64,000 bases of DNA from Phallus indusiatus (Eukaryota > Basidiomycota > Agaricomycetes > Phallales > Phallaceae). Position 1 is the stretch's first letter; each line of letters opens with the position of its first letter. Location of the stretch: the NCBI GenBank assembly GCA_027605045.1, contig JAQFWX010000030.1, forward strand, positions 248,001 to 312,000, given 5' to 3'. The position numbers and the translations under genes are program-made. Positions 1-11,211 of this stretch are shown one piece after another. Under the pieces are notes generated by a model. That model saw only the letters and a program-made list of their open reading frames with translations. It was not told the DNA's origin and searched no databases.

Positions 1-1
1 T

Positions 2-253
2 CCCATCATCTACCGCGTTCCTATCGGCACCTTTTTGTTCAGAATTTCGCAACGACCTGTCTATGTCCTCGGACATGACGGACGATTATGGCAGGGGATA
101 AACCGAACTATTGCTGATTTGTATATTGACAGAGCAGCGAGAGAGGGTATACCGTTTTCCCCAAGAGTTGAGGAATACATCTCGACGGTGAATCTCGACG
201 GTGAAAATATGGAAATGGAAGGCGGTGATTTTGATGACGAGTCTGACGAGTAG
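2..253 (+). CDS. 3' end of an unrecognised gene
   Basis: An open frame enters from the window edge and runs to a TAG at 251-253. The visible 83 residues contain a positively charged middle and a strongly acidic end (EMEGGDFDDESDE). The reading frame is open from base 2, so this is the last exon, or part of it, of a gene that begins outside the window. No family is recognised. An acidic tail of this type is common in nuclear proteins, but that is only a composition argument. Confidence 0.45.
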   Translation, partial: PIIYRVPIGTFLFRISQRPVYVLGHDGRLWQGINRTIADLYIDRAAREGIPFSPRVEEYISTVNLDGENMEMEGGDFDDESDE

Positions 254-704
254 TTAAAAAAACCTGTCCATCACTTATTAGTTGTATATATTACCATATT
301 ACCAGTTGGATCTAACAGTTGCTTGAGAGTTTGAGTGTTATCGATGAGATTGTTGTTGTGGAACGAAGAACAAAGGAATTGCGTTAGCGCTTATGGCTTT
401 TTAGCCGCTTCTTCAAGTTCAACCACGGCTAAGTATTCCGGATCAGAGTCCACGACCTCGGTCAAAAGTTTTGTGCAACGTGAATGAATCTCAAAAACAT
501 CTTGTTCTTGAAAATGGAGCTTAGGCAAGCATGTTTAGTGAGAGTCAATCATATTTTGCTTGCCGAATTAGATCATTTGAAATTTCCGAGAAGGCTAATA
601 GCCAGAGTCGTGCATGCGCATGCGTAAACGTAGGAACGGAAATATATTTTGGAGGTAGAAAAGAAAGATTGAACGTTATGTCTTATAGGGCATATTACAC
701 ATAA

Positions 705-2679
705 TCAAACCATAAACCCTGTTTGAGCTTGGGCATGAGCGGAGAAACCACATCGACTATTCTCTCCAAAATTAATCTTCAATCCTCTATCCAAAACCTT
801 CCTCTTCCAAGTATTTCCGACATAATAAAGGGAACTAAAATGATATCGTGTTCGCACGACCTGGTCAGTGCCCTTCTTGATAACAGACTTACTTAGAGGG
901 GCCAGCATGTTACGCTCTTCCATAGATAATCTCGACAGTTCATCAGCTTTGCACGGGTCAACGAAAACAGGTTGACGAGCACCCGGAGATAAATAGTGAG
1001 TTATTTGGGAATTCGGTATGTTCCGAGCGCGGGGATGGATCGTGAGTGGGATGTCTTTCCTGAAACTTCGAAAGTACTTTGAATTTTCGACGAATGACGT
1101 TTGCATGGTCGGAATCCAAGGATCATTCTCGGTGTTGTTGTTGAGCAGGTCTTGGATCGGAATGTACCGTAGTGTTAGTATGACTCGGATTTTAGCCTCA
1201 ATTGACTGATAATACATGTCGAAGGAAGGTAAGACGACTTTGGGTATCTTGAGGGGTACGGAAGTGGATATGTTCCAATCCGGTTTTTGACCTTCGTCCC
1301 TGGTAAAGCGGTCATTGTGGCATAAACTAGAATGTTCGGAGTCGTTGGAAGTGGCAAAGCGATGGCATCTAAGATGTGCAGCTGATTGAATTTCAGAAGG
1401 AACATTGGTATCTGGAAACATTTCCACGTGACGATGCTGGCTCTTAGACTCGATATGCAAGCTCATTGAAGGCGATGAAAGAAGAATGGTGTGATTCGTT
1501 CGATCGTCATCAGGGATACCCTGTAATTCCCGTGAGGTGAAGGTGAGGTTGAGAATTGAGCCTGAGATATTGTGAGCCCGAAAGGAGGATAAGAGAGACT
1601 ATGTACATATAAATCAAATTTCTAACCTTGTTCCACGTGACCGCCGTGTGGTAGCTTAACCTCAATATCCGAAGAGATATTCAGAGGACTTTCAGGATGC
1701 TCTAACCTTGGCCTTATCGAAGCCGTTTGTGTGAAGTTGGCCGTAAATGACACGATTTCGGGTGTGTCGCTATCCAGAATTTGAGGGCTTGGGCTGACAG
1801 TATTGAAAGATGACAGTCCAGCTGGAACCTCGATGGTTGACCCATTATTGAATTTTACCTCGACGGTGTAAAGGTAGATATGTTCGTGCCCTCTTTCTGC
1901 ATGAGGGCGCTTATGTTTTGTGTTAGGTCATGATCACTTTTGAGCTACGAGAAGAGAAAACCCGTACATTTGTAGAAGAATACATAATATTATGGTCAGT
2001 GGACGGAGGATAATCAGTAGTCGGGACGAGGAGGGCGAAATCATGTATGGATTGAGTTTTGGACTGTGGAAAAAAACCTGAAAAAAGTCGAATCAAATTC
2101 AAGTATGAATGCTAATGCCTAGAAAGTTACCATCAGAGATTTTGTGTCTGGTTTCGAAAGCTATTCGCTCCTCTTCAGCAATTGCCCATAGGGTAGCATT
2201 CTTCATTTGTTTGGTATATTCGTTCCACTGTAGTGAGTCTCTGAAGATGGATGAACCAACGTTGAACACACTATTCCGTTCTACCCTCCGTTCGTCTGCT
2301 GAGAGGTTGTTACATCCGTCATTGGTCTGTAACTGCGGCTGTTCAGGTAACATAACCCCTGGTTTTCTAGGAAAGAAAGAAAAGAATCAATCACTATATA
2401 TAAACTAACGAATTGAAAATAATTTAATTACGGAATTTTAGCCCAGAACCTTTCTTTAAAGCGTAAAACCAGTGAATACTCGGAAATGGGATTGCAGGGT
2501 CCGTCGATTTGAACTTTGACTTGTCCTGGAATAATTTCTCCTGGCTCTAAATCCGGTGCACGAACCCATGCTTGAATATTGCAAGTATCTGAATTTAGAG
2601 ACTCAAAAGTGCCAGCATAAGTGATGGAGAAGAAAGCAAATAGCGAGCACAACCAAAGACCCAGTGACGGATACTTCAT
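705..2679 (-). CDS. Secreted arrestin-like protein, copy A
   Basis: The first exon (2679 down to 2432) starts with an evident signal peptide (MKYPSLGLWLCSLFAFFS...) followed by an arrestin-N style segment (PGEIIPGQVKVQIDGPC...EYSLVLRFKER). GT..AG introns join it to a low-complexity linker, a segment with HDFALLVPTT, a strand-rich piece ending LPHGGHVEQG, and a long last exon ending at 705. All joints keep frame, giving a product of about 550-570 residues with no internal stop. Arrestin-fold proteins normally act in the cytosol as trafficking adaptors, so the hydrophobic start is odd. The family call is from sequence pattern only. Exon edges away from the first intron are approximate. It is a near twin of the gene at 3528-5482. 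Confidence 0.6.
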
Positions 2680-2723
2680 GATTGAATGAGAGTCTATATG
2701 TATTATGTAGTCAAGTGAGAATA

Positions 2724-2741
2724 TATATATATATGTTCATC
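2724..2741. repeat. AT dinucleotide microsatellite
   Basis: A short run of alternating A and T lies about 50 bases upstream of the copy A start. It is also a plausible TATA region for that gene. The second copy has a shorter version near 5520-5530. Confidence 0.5.
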
Positions 2742-3527
2742 GCGTATTGGTAAGCAATGGTTTGAACTCACTTGCGCTCTCATCTGGGCTTAGGTGTTGA
2801 TCGTGCTTGTTACCAAAAACCAATCTGGTTATTTAGTTTAATCACCGGCGACGCTCCAGCGGCTAGCTCATCTCGAGATTATTGCGCTATGCGCGCGAGA
2901 TCAAGAAGCGCAATGCACAATTGGAATTTTGATAATTATAGTCCATGAGAAGATATAATGGTTCACGAGGTCAGTCCCTGATTCGCGTGCCGGATACGTA
3001 AGATAGTGAGTTAGTGCCAAAATCAGCGCCGGAATAATGATACAGAAGAGTCATTTTTTCGCGCTCAAGATTGCAGCGTGTTTTTTGCATTAGCACAAGA
3101 ATTTACACCTATTTTTATTCTGGACTTACCTCAGTTTATCTTATGACTTGCCCTGACCGCCATCCATAATACGCTCTGAGGTTGAGTTGTAACGTGCTGA
3201 ACCGGCAACTGCTGCACTGCTGCATATTGTATCGATTGATCCGGGAATCCACCAAACCAGAAGGGTTGTTTTCCAAACTTCCAGCACGATTAAAGCTTTG
3301 TGCAACGTGAATGAATCTCAAAAACATCTTGTTCTTACATAAAACTGGGGCTTAAACAAGCATGTTTAGCGAGAGTCAATCATATTTTGCTTGCTGAATT
3401 AGATCTTCCAAGGAGGCTAATCGCCAGAGTTGTGCATGCGCATGCGTAAACGTAGGAACGGAAATATATATTTGGAGATAGAAAAAAAAGATTAAATGTT
3501 ATGTCTTATAGGGCATATTACACATAA

Positions 3528-5482
3528 TCAAACCATAAACCCTGTTTGAGCTTGGGCATGAGCGGAGAAACCACATCGACTATTCTCTCCAAAATTAATC
3601 TTCAATCCTCTATCCAAAACCTTCCTCTTCCAATTATTTCCGACATAATAAATGGAACCAGAATGATATCGAGTTCTCACGACCTGGTCAATGCCTTTCT
3701 TGATAACAGGCTTGCTTGGAGGGGCCAACATGTTACGCTCTTCCACAGATAATCTCGACAGTTCATCAGCTTTGCACGGGTCAACGAAAGCAGGTTGACG
3801 AGCGTCCGGAGACAAGTAGTGAGTTACTTGGAAATCTGGTTTCCGAGTGCGAGAATGAATGATAATTGGGATGTTATTTTTGGCAATCGGAAAGTACTTT
3901 AGATCTTCGACGAATGGATTTTGCGTGGTCGGAATCCAAGGATCATTATCGTTGTTGTTGTTGAGTGAGTCTTGGGTTGGAAGGTACCGGAGTCGTAACT
4001 TGACCCAGATTTTAGCCTCAATTGACTGATAATACATGTCGAAGGAGGGTAGGACTACTTTAGGTATCTCGAGGGGTACGGAAGTGGATATGCTCCAATC
4101 CGGTTTTTGACCTTCGTCCCTGGTAAAGCGGTCCCTGAAGCACAAGCTAGAATGTTCAGAGTCGTCGGAAGTGGCATAGCGACGATATCTAAGATGTGTA
4201 GTTGAAAAGATTTCGGCAGGAACATTGAATTCCGGGAACAACGTTTCAACGTGGCGATGTTGACTCTCGACATGCAGGCTGAGTGAAGGTGATGAAAAAA
4301 GAATGGTGTGATTTGCTCGATCGGCGTCAGGAATACCCTGTAGTTCACTTGAAGTGAAGGTAAGATTGAGAATTGAGCCTGAGATATTGTGCACCAGAAA
4401 GGGATACTATAAGAAAGATTATGCACATATAAATCGAATCTCTGACCTTGTTCCACATGACCGCCGTGTGGTAGTGTAATTTCAATATCCGAGGAAATGT
4501 TCAGAGGACTCTCAAGATCCTTAAACAAAGCCATTTGCGTGAAGTTAACCGTAAATGATGCGATTCTGGGTGTGTTGTTATCCAGAATTTGAGGGTTTGA
4601 ATTAACGGTTTCGAAAGATGTCAATCCAGCCGGAACTTCGATGATTGTTCCGTTGTTGAATTTTACCTCGATAGTATAGAGGTAGATATGTTCGTTTTCT
4701 CTTTGTGCTTTACCCTCATTTTAGTTTTGCGTCAGGACATTCAAATCTACGAGAAGAGAAAGTTCATACATCTTCAAGTTGAAAAGCAGTAATACTTGTG
4801 TCGTGACTGGGCGGAGGATAGTTAGTAGTCGGGACGAGGAGGGCGAAATCATGTATTGATTGAGTTTTGGACTGTGGAACAAAACCTACAAAAAGCCGAA
4901 TCAAATTCAAGTATGGATGCTAATGCCTAGAAATTTACCATCAGAGATTTTGTATCTGGTTTCAAAGGCTATTCGCTCTTCTTCAGCAATTTCCCACAGG
5001 GTAGCATTCTTCATCTGTTTGTAATATTCGTCCCAAGGAGAATTTCCGAAAGAAAATGCATCGACTTTGTGCACACTATTCCGTTTTGCTCTCCGTTCGT
5101 CTATTGAAAGATTGTTACACCTACAATTGGTCCGTGTCTTCGGCTTTTCAGGAAAAATAACCCCTGGTTTCCTAAGAAAGAGAAAGAATCAATCACATAT
5201 ATGTAAACGAACGAATTTTGAACAGTTTAAATACGGAATTTTAGCCCAGATTCTTTCCTTGAAGCGTAAAACCAGTGAATACTCGGAAATGGGATTGCAA
5301 GGTCCGTCGATTTGAACTTTAACTTGTCCTGGAATGATTTCTCCTGGCTCTAAATCCGGTGCACGAACCCATGCTTGAATATTGCAAGTATCTGAATTTA
5401 GAGACTCAACAATGACAGCGTAAGCTATGGAAAAGAAAGCAAATAGCGAGCACAACCAGAGACCCAGTGACGGATACTTCAT
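3528..5482 (-). CDS. Secreted arrestin-like protein, copy B
   Basis: This is the tandem paralogue of copy A with the same exon layout. The signal-peptide exon begins at 5482. The first intron has a donor just after AAAATTCC and an acceptor TTCTTAG before GAAACCAGG. The next exons read through without stops: a K/R/N-rich linker, HDFALLVPTTNYPPP, an exon ending ITLPHGGHVEQG, and a last exon with FTRDEGQKPDWSISTS and the shared C-terminus AHAQAQTGFMV. Differences from copy A are spread evenly and keep the frame, so both copies look functional. The product is probably exported or membrane-delivered if the signal peptide is real. No function beyond the arrestin-like fold can be assigned. Confidence 0.6.
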
Positions 5483-6526
5483 GATTGAATGAGAGTTTAT
5501 ATGTAGTCAAGTGGGACCATATTATATATATGTTTACCGCGTATTGGTAAGCAATGGTTTAAACTCACCTGCGCTCCCATCTGGGCTGAGGTGTTGATTG
5601 TGCTTGTCACCGAAAACCACTCTGGTCATTTAGTTTAATCAATGGCGGCGCTCCAGCGGCTAGCTCATCTCGAAATTATTGTCACGTTTTGAGCGCGAGA
5701 TCAAGAAGTGCAATGTACAATTGGAATTTTGATAATTGTGGTCCATGAGAAGATATAATGTTCACGAGGTCAGTCCCTGATTCGCATGCCGGATACTTAC
5801 GATAGTGAGTTGGTGCCAAAATCAGCGCCAGAAGAGTCATTTTTTCGCGCTCAAGATTGCAGCGTGTTTCTTGAACAAATTGGATCAACGGGATCGTTCG
5901 ACGTATGTGTGGTGAGAATATTTGAGAACTTGGAGAACCCCATATGAACAGAAGGTATTTTCATCTATTCACCGGGTATGTATTTTTAGTGGGAAATGAT
6001 TGAACATTAGTACAAGAATTTACACCTATTTTTTTTCTGGACTTACCTCAGTTTATCTTATGACTTCAAGTTGCCTGATCGCCATCCATAATAAGCTCTG
6101 AGGTTGAGTTGCAATGTGCTGAACCGGCAACTGCTGCACTGCTGCGTATTGTATCGATTGATCCGGGGATGCACCAAACCAGAAGGGTTGTTTTCCAAAC
6201 TTCCAGCACGATAGCTTGTGCGTACACTGCCCAACGAATTTAGGCAAGCAAATCCAATTCTTTGTAACCACTGTTTTTTTCAGGAAGACGTTTTTTGTAG
6301 ACATTTTTTTGCATATTCGTTTGTTAGTGAGAATGAGGTCGCGCCTTATCCCTCCCCGAACAAAATAATAATTGTGTTGCATATTTCTAGCCATGAATAT
6401 TCGACCATGAGGCGTCCTAACTAAAATTACATAACATGAACGAATATCAAAGGCTTGACAAGAAGTAGGAAAAGAAAGAAAAAGACGCAAAAGTAAACGC
6501 AACTCAAAACAAAAACAAAAGCAATA
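5483..6526. other. Promoter side of copy B and unit end; no gene seen
   Basis: This stretch contains the copy B promoter region (AT-rich near 5520), unit B flank sequence to about 6221, and about 300 bases of spacer before the end of the Arb1-like gene. Short open frames here are not conserved between units A and B and are not called. Confidence 0.5.
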
Positions 6527-8756
6527 TCAATCTTCATCGCTTCCTCCGGCGTCATCAATACCTTCATCACTCTCGATCCAAAAGCTAGGAGTAACTTCAT
6601 AAAGAAATTCGATGTACCAGAATTCCGAATCTTGATTGGAGTTCGGATTGGACGAGTGACCAGGCTTGGAGGATTTCTTCTTTTTCTTTGGTCCTCCGCT
6701 GCCACTTAGCGTGGTGGAGGCTTCAGCGGGAGTGGGAGCAGAGGCGGGGGCGGGAGTTGAAGCTGGTGATTCTTCCTTTTTCTCCGGTTCACGGAGACCA
6801 ACTTTAACTAGTACCGCGTATAGACCCATTCCTGTCGCGTCACGCAAGAGGCTGACGCTTGAAGGTGAGATATACACGTCAATAGTCTGTTTCGTGGGAT
6901 CGTTATCGCCAGCAGAAGACGAAGACGGATTGATAATATACAACTCCGGTGGAAGAATTGACGTTTCTCCGATTTTCTGTCCAAACCCAAGAGTAGAGCC
7001 GTTCAAACTCGGATTCCGATCCCAAGGAGCGAGTCTGACTTTGCCGAATCCGCCAAGGAAGCTTTTACCTTTCGACCTTTCGTCTACTTCATCGGAAGGT
7101 AATTCAATGCTAACGATTCGTCGCGTGCTCTTTTCGACTAGTTTAACTTCGTGTGTGCAAGGGAGCGAGACCGGTCCGTTCATTAAAGACATGAGAGAGG
7201 GAGGTGGTGGAAGAGCCCAATCCGCTTCGGCGGTGGATATGGGATTCCAGGGGTCGACTTCGTCTGGTTGGAGATTGGCAGCAGGAGATGAACTATCAGT
7301 AACTCCCCATTGAGGTGGAATTTCAAAGGGTGCCGAGGAGGGGTCTAGGGATGCTTTTTGGGAACCAAAGGGATCGCCCCAGGTAGTTTCCGGAGTTGCA
7401 CTCGGGGCGGTAGGCTCATCGGAACTAAAAGAATCCAGTTCCGCAACAGGTACTTCGTTCTCTTTCTTCTCGGCAGCCCGAGTTTCCAGAGTCTTCTGCC
7501 TTTCCTTCTCCGCAATCTCGACCATTTGTTTACCCCACAGCGCCACACACGCGTTCCCAAACTCATCAGGGATCGCTCTACTAATTCTAGTCGTCAATGG
7601 CAACTCGATAGCGGCCCGTTCAACGACAGCCAAGCCCTTCTGAAATACACGATCATAATCCCTCATCAGTTTATTCCGAATGATGAAATTGAAAAAGAAA
7701 CGCAAAAGAATGGGACCATCGCGAAGTTTCGGTTCCGACCAGAATAAACCTTTGTTTTTGTAAAAACTCGAAAAGAAGATTTTCATCCTCAAGTCGGTTT
7801 CGTCCAGGAATGCTTGAATTCTGAGTTCGCGCCTCTCGAGTTCTGCGTCGCGTTCGGCCATTAATTCTTGAATACGGGCTTCTTGCGGATCGTGTAATGG
7901 TGAGACACCGGCGGCATTCGTATTCAAATCATCCGCTTGGGCAGCTTCTGCGAATTCTGCCTCATCATCGTCATCATCCAGGTCCATTTCATCTTCCCCC
8001 TGTTGATTCCTTTTCTTAGCACTGCCAAATCCCTTGCCGATAGGTGGATTCGTTTTGACGGATAAACCGGCGAATTGTGCAAACTAATACAAGCTCAGAC
8101 GATGCTGTAGACGACAAAGGCTAGAGACAAAAAAAAAGATACGTACGTTATCGTAAACGGATTGTAAAATTGGCGTCCATTTTCTGTTTCTTTGAAAATC
8201 AGCAGCTGCTTGTATGAAACGATCTATGCGTGGAACATTGCTGAACACGAAAATATCAGTACAAATAAGTAAATCAACAGAAAGTTGAACAATCTTACAT
8301 GTCAGAAACATCTCCTCTCCTCAGATGTTCACCCTCCTCCCAATCCTCCCACCACATAACCCGCCTTTGGAAAGTAACGTCGAGTTTTTGGCGGGTTTTC
8401 TTCTTCTTCTTCCCGACGTGCTTAACCCCCAATTGAACGGTTTTTATACCGTTTCCATCCACCTCCTCTTCGTCCACATCAAGCATAATCTGCAGGCCAT
8501 ACGGCTTGAAAGCGGAGAAGGGTATCAGGGGAGCATCTGACCCGCCGTTGCTCTTGGCGATGGTCGTTGTAACAAAAGGAGGAAACTTGTAGTACGGCGC
8601 GCCTGTAGGGTCGTACTCTAGTGAGTCTTTGTCAAGCACGCCGGAGAGAACGATGGGAGGAAATTTGAGGGTGGGATCTGGTGCATTGCCGGTGACATCG
8701 TTTGCCGACGTCGATTCTTTGGAGACCACAGACGACACGTTTGGTCCGTCGACCAT
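6527..8756 (-). CDS. Arb1-like protein (argonaute siRNA chaperone subunit family)
   Basis: Three exons (8756-8299, 8240-8147, 8083-6527) join in frame to 702 residues. The N-terminal part ends in a basic patch and an RIDRFIQAAADFQRNRK segment. The centre has a charged helix (residues about 225-270) and the stretch RDGPILLRFFFNFIIRNKLM followed by ...AAIELPL and PDEFGNACVALWG, which resembles the conserved core of fungal Arb1 proteins. Near the end FWYIEFLYEVTPSFW also fits that family. Linkers are rich in P, S, A and acidic residues, and a KKKKKSSKPG patch suggests nuclear location. Arb1 is known in fission yeast as part of the ARC complex, which holds duplex siRNA on Argonaute during heterochromatin formation. 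The assignment rests on remembered motifs, so it is moderate. The gene looks intact. Confidence 0.55.
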
Positions 8757-9575
8757 TTCTTGTTGTTGTAAAGGTTGTAGAAGCGGGAAAAATTATGAGA
8801 CTTTGTTCTCCACGTTCCCGCCAACTCAGTCTTTTTAAATGAAATACTATGATGAGATCGTAGTGAGTCACGCGGTCACGTGCGTCACGCTTCTCTTCTC
8901 TTCCCCGCAACCGTAGTGGATTATGTAACGTGTCCATTCCTTCTCATGTGTCCGTGCCAAAGAAGGCGACAATGACTCAGAACGTTTTATTCATACTTAC
9001 GTCTGAAACATCTGTTCTTGAGATGATTTGGCACGAGGGCACAGGGGTCTTGTCTTTGACAATTCAGCCACCAGTGAACCTGAAATCATGATGATATTAT
9101 CGAACAAGCTTTCACAGACACCTGTCAATGGTCAATCCAATAACGCATGTTTATCCCGTCTGGACCCGTCTGCCAAGCTCCACAATGTGAAACGGGACCT
9201 GGAAAATGGAGGCCAGGACCCACGTTTCGTCCGAATTCGTCCTATAGGGTAAGTTCTAGCAAAGGCTTTCTTTTGTCATGAAGCATGTTGAGAAGTAAAA
9301 TTTTCGTTGACACATCACATTTACAGATGAGCGGCGAACCCGCAAAATTTATGAATTGCTTGCGTGTAGTCGTTTTACGTCTAGGAAATGCAGAAGAGTG
9401 CAGCTAGCACTGATGAGTATTGGGCGGACGTAAGGAACTTCCATATTTTGTCGCAGCCATAGTTATGATTAATAACACATCTAGCAATTCCATCGGATTT
9501 CGTACATCGATGCTCTGATGACTCATTTTATACATACTAAACACAACATCGTGCCATCCTGTAGGACCGGCTTCC
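8757..9575. other. Gene-free spacer
   Basis: The stretch holds the upstream region of the Arb1-like gene and the downstream flank of the first cysteine-rich peptide. No open frame here has a credible start, intron pattern or family match. Confidence 0.5.
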
Positions 9576-9802
9576 TCAGCTTGAACTGGAAGGCTCTAAA
9601 ATGACATAAACATTATCCTCTTGATTTTGACATTCTCTCATAGCTCACCACAACAGCCACAAGGAGGACAAAAGACCTCAGGAGGTGCACAGACAATTTC
9701 GCACTCGCGCGCCGCAAGGGCGCCCGGGTCAGCACCGTAGACTGATTGACCAAGCAATGCGATAGAAGAGAAAGCGGCAAAGAGGATAGTGGTGAATTGC
9801 AT
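9576..9802 (-). CDS. Small secreted cysteine-rich peptide 1
   Basis: Exon 1 (9802-9649) encodes a signal peptide starting MQFTTILFAAFSS and a short mature part with cysteines spaced CX3CX6CX2CXCC. Read straight on it would end CCGEL, but the sequence after TGTTGTG is a donor (GTGAGC), with a CATTTTAG acceptor 53 bases on. The 20-nt last exon (9595-9576) then gives a 57-residue product ending CCEPSSSS. The neighbouring paralogue independently predicts CCEPSS, which supports the splicing. A TATA-like ATAAAAAG lies about 50 bases upstream (near 9855). It is likely an effector-like or defence peptide with three disulphides. No known family is recognised. Confidence 0.75.
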
Positions 9803-10033
9803 GATATGTAGGTTGCAGTTGGGCTGCACTTGGACGAATATCATCCAGGCTTTTTATGTGAAAATTAAATCTTCGCTTATACACTAATTATAGATCGCAA
9901 GGAAATACATATGAACTGAGGTCCGGGGTCTGTATTCTAAATTCAAATTCGGTTGAGGTTTAGTGTCATAATCCCGTATGGAGGCTTTGATGATTCTTCA
10001 ACCCCGCTCGCATACATCATCAGCATCCAAATA

Positions 10034-10267
10034 TCAACTAGAAGGTTCTGAAGCGAGGTGAGTACATAGTTATATCATGGTTTGTTATGGTAACTCACCG
10101 CAGCAGCTGCAATCAGTAGGATCACAAAAAACCAATGGAGGTGGGCAGAAAAGGGCGCATTTGGGTTCACGTATTTCAAGAACACCAGGTGCGGCGTTGA
10201 CTGACTGGCCAAGCAACGCTAGTGAAGAGAAAAGCGCAAGACAAAGAGTACTAGAACTGAATTGCAT
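10034..10267 (-). CDS. Small secreted cysteine-rich peptide 2
   Basis: Exon 1 (10267-10099) starts MQFSSSTLCLALFSS, a clear signal peptide sharing the LLGQSV motif with peptide 1. The mature region has cysteines CX3CX6CX4CXCC. The donor GTGAGT follows TGCTGCG, the acceptor is CGCTTCAG, and the 14-nt last exon (10047-10034) ends CCEPSS. The product is 60 residues. It is in tandem with peptide 1, same strand, about 230 bases apart, and they surely arose by duplication. An ATAAAAAG box sits at about 10320-10328. Function is unknown. Confidence 0.75.
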
Positions 10268-11211
10268 CTGAGTTATGGGTTTACAGTTGTCTGTGGGACA
10301 GTAACTTGAGCTTTTCAAAGTCTTTTTATGTGCAGTTTTTTGGTTTGTTTATCTATGTTTTCACTTGGGTGCTTTACCTGATTCGCAACTTTAGTTAGAT
10401 CTTTGAATTGCTAGCAGCCATATGTTCTCTCTTCATCACGTATGGCCACCACCGTAAGTTTTTTAGTATATGGCTGTAGGGACACAAGCTCAAGCCAGCT
10501 TGAAACTTGAACTCGGCGTCGGCGTTACCATCTGTCCGCATAGTTAAAGATCACTAGTTGCAGCTCCAATGATGAAAGTAAAGGCCAATTTAGTTTTGAT
10601 TTTGGGTCACGACCTGAAAGTTTCAAATTTACAGCCGGACGTCCCGGCGCACCGGCGCCGCCCCAGTCCTCCCGTTCAGAGATCCGAAGCTACGATTCAC
10701 CTGTGTTAAGAAATTTCTCTCAATTGTGCTCCATTCGTCCTAGAACGATCCAAACAAGTATCAAAACGGGCAACAAAAGAACACTTTGGGAAAATCTTAA
10801 CGATTGTGTCTGTATTAAGCTCGCTAACCTGTTTCCGTCCCTTATTATCAAAACATCGGAGCATGATGTGAATTCTTCAATTGGCTTCAAGCAATATACA
10901 GTCCGATTCCGAATCCGATATCATTGGTCAATCACATAACCAATCAGACGTTGGCTATTCACTCCCGAGGAGCTTTTTATCACAAAAGGAGGATCCGGCG
11001 AAAAACTTGAAATCAAGTAAATATCTGGGGCCAGCAACTTGAATCAACGACTCGGGCTAGTGTAGTCTGAGGCGGCTCGTCAGTTGACGGATAAAATATA
11101 ACGAACACCGGCTGTCATGTTGCTGCGCATTTGGCTTAGTACTTCTCCAGATGCTCAAGGTTTGTGGGCCTTACCACATGGTTAAGCGATAATCATGAAA
11201 AATCAAGGGCG
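10268..11211. other. Gene-free stretch
   Basis: Apart from the promoter of peptide 2, no coding sequence could be supported. There is a GC-rich patch (ccggcgcaccggcgccgcc) at about 10640-10665 and otherwise ordinary AT-rich spacer. Confidence 0.4.

Larger units (their letters stand above)
471..6221. repeat. Tandem duplication, two units of about 2.8-2.9 kb
   Basis: Unit A (471 to about 3303) and unit B (3298 to about 6221) are the same segment repeated head to tail, each carrying one arrestin-like gene plus its promoter and distal flanks. The hexamer TTGTGC lies at the left edge (471-476), at the junction (3298-3303) and at the right edge (6216-6221), marking the recombination points. Unit B carries roughly 120 bases around 5875-5995 that unit A lacks. 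The non-coding flanks are as similar as the coding parts, so the duplication is recent. Confidence 0.85.

Noticed and set aside
6666..7313. 215-codon plus-strand frame
   Set aside because: It is the antisense shadow of the Arb1-like gene, driven by its low-complexity linkers.
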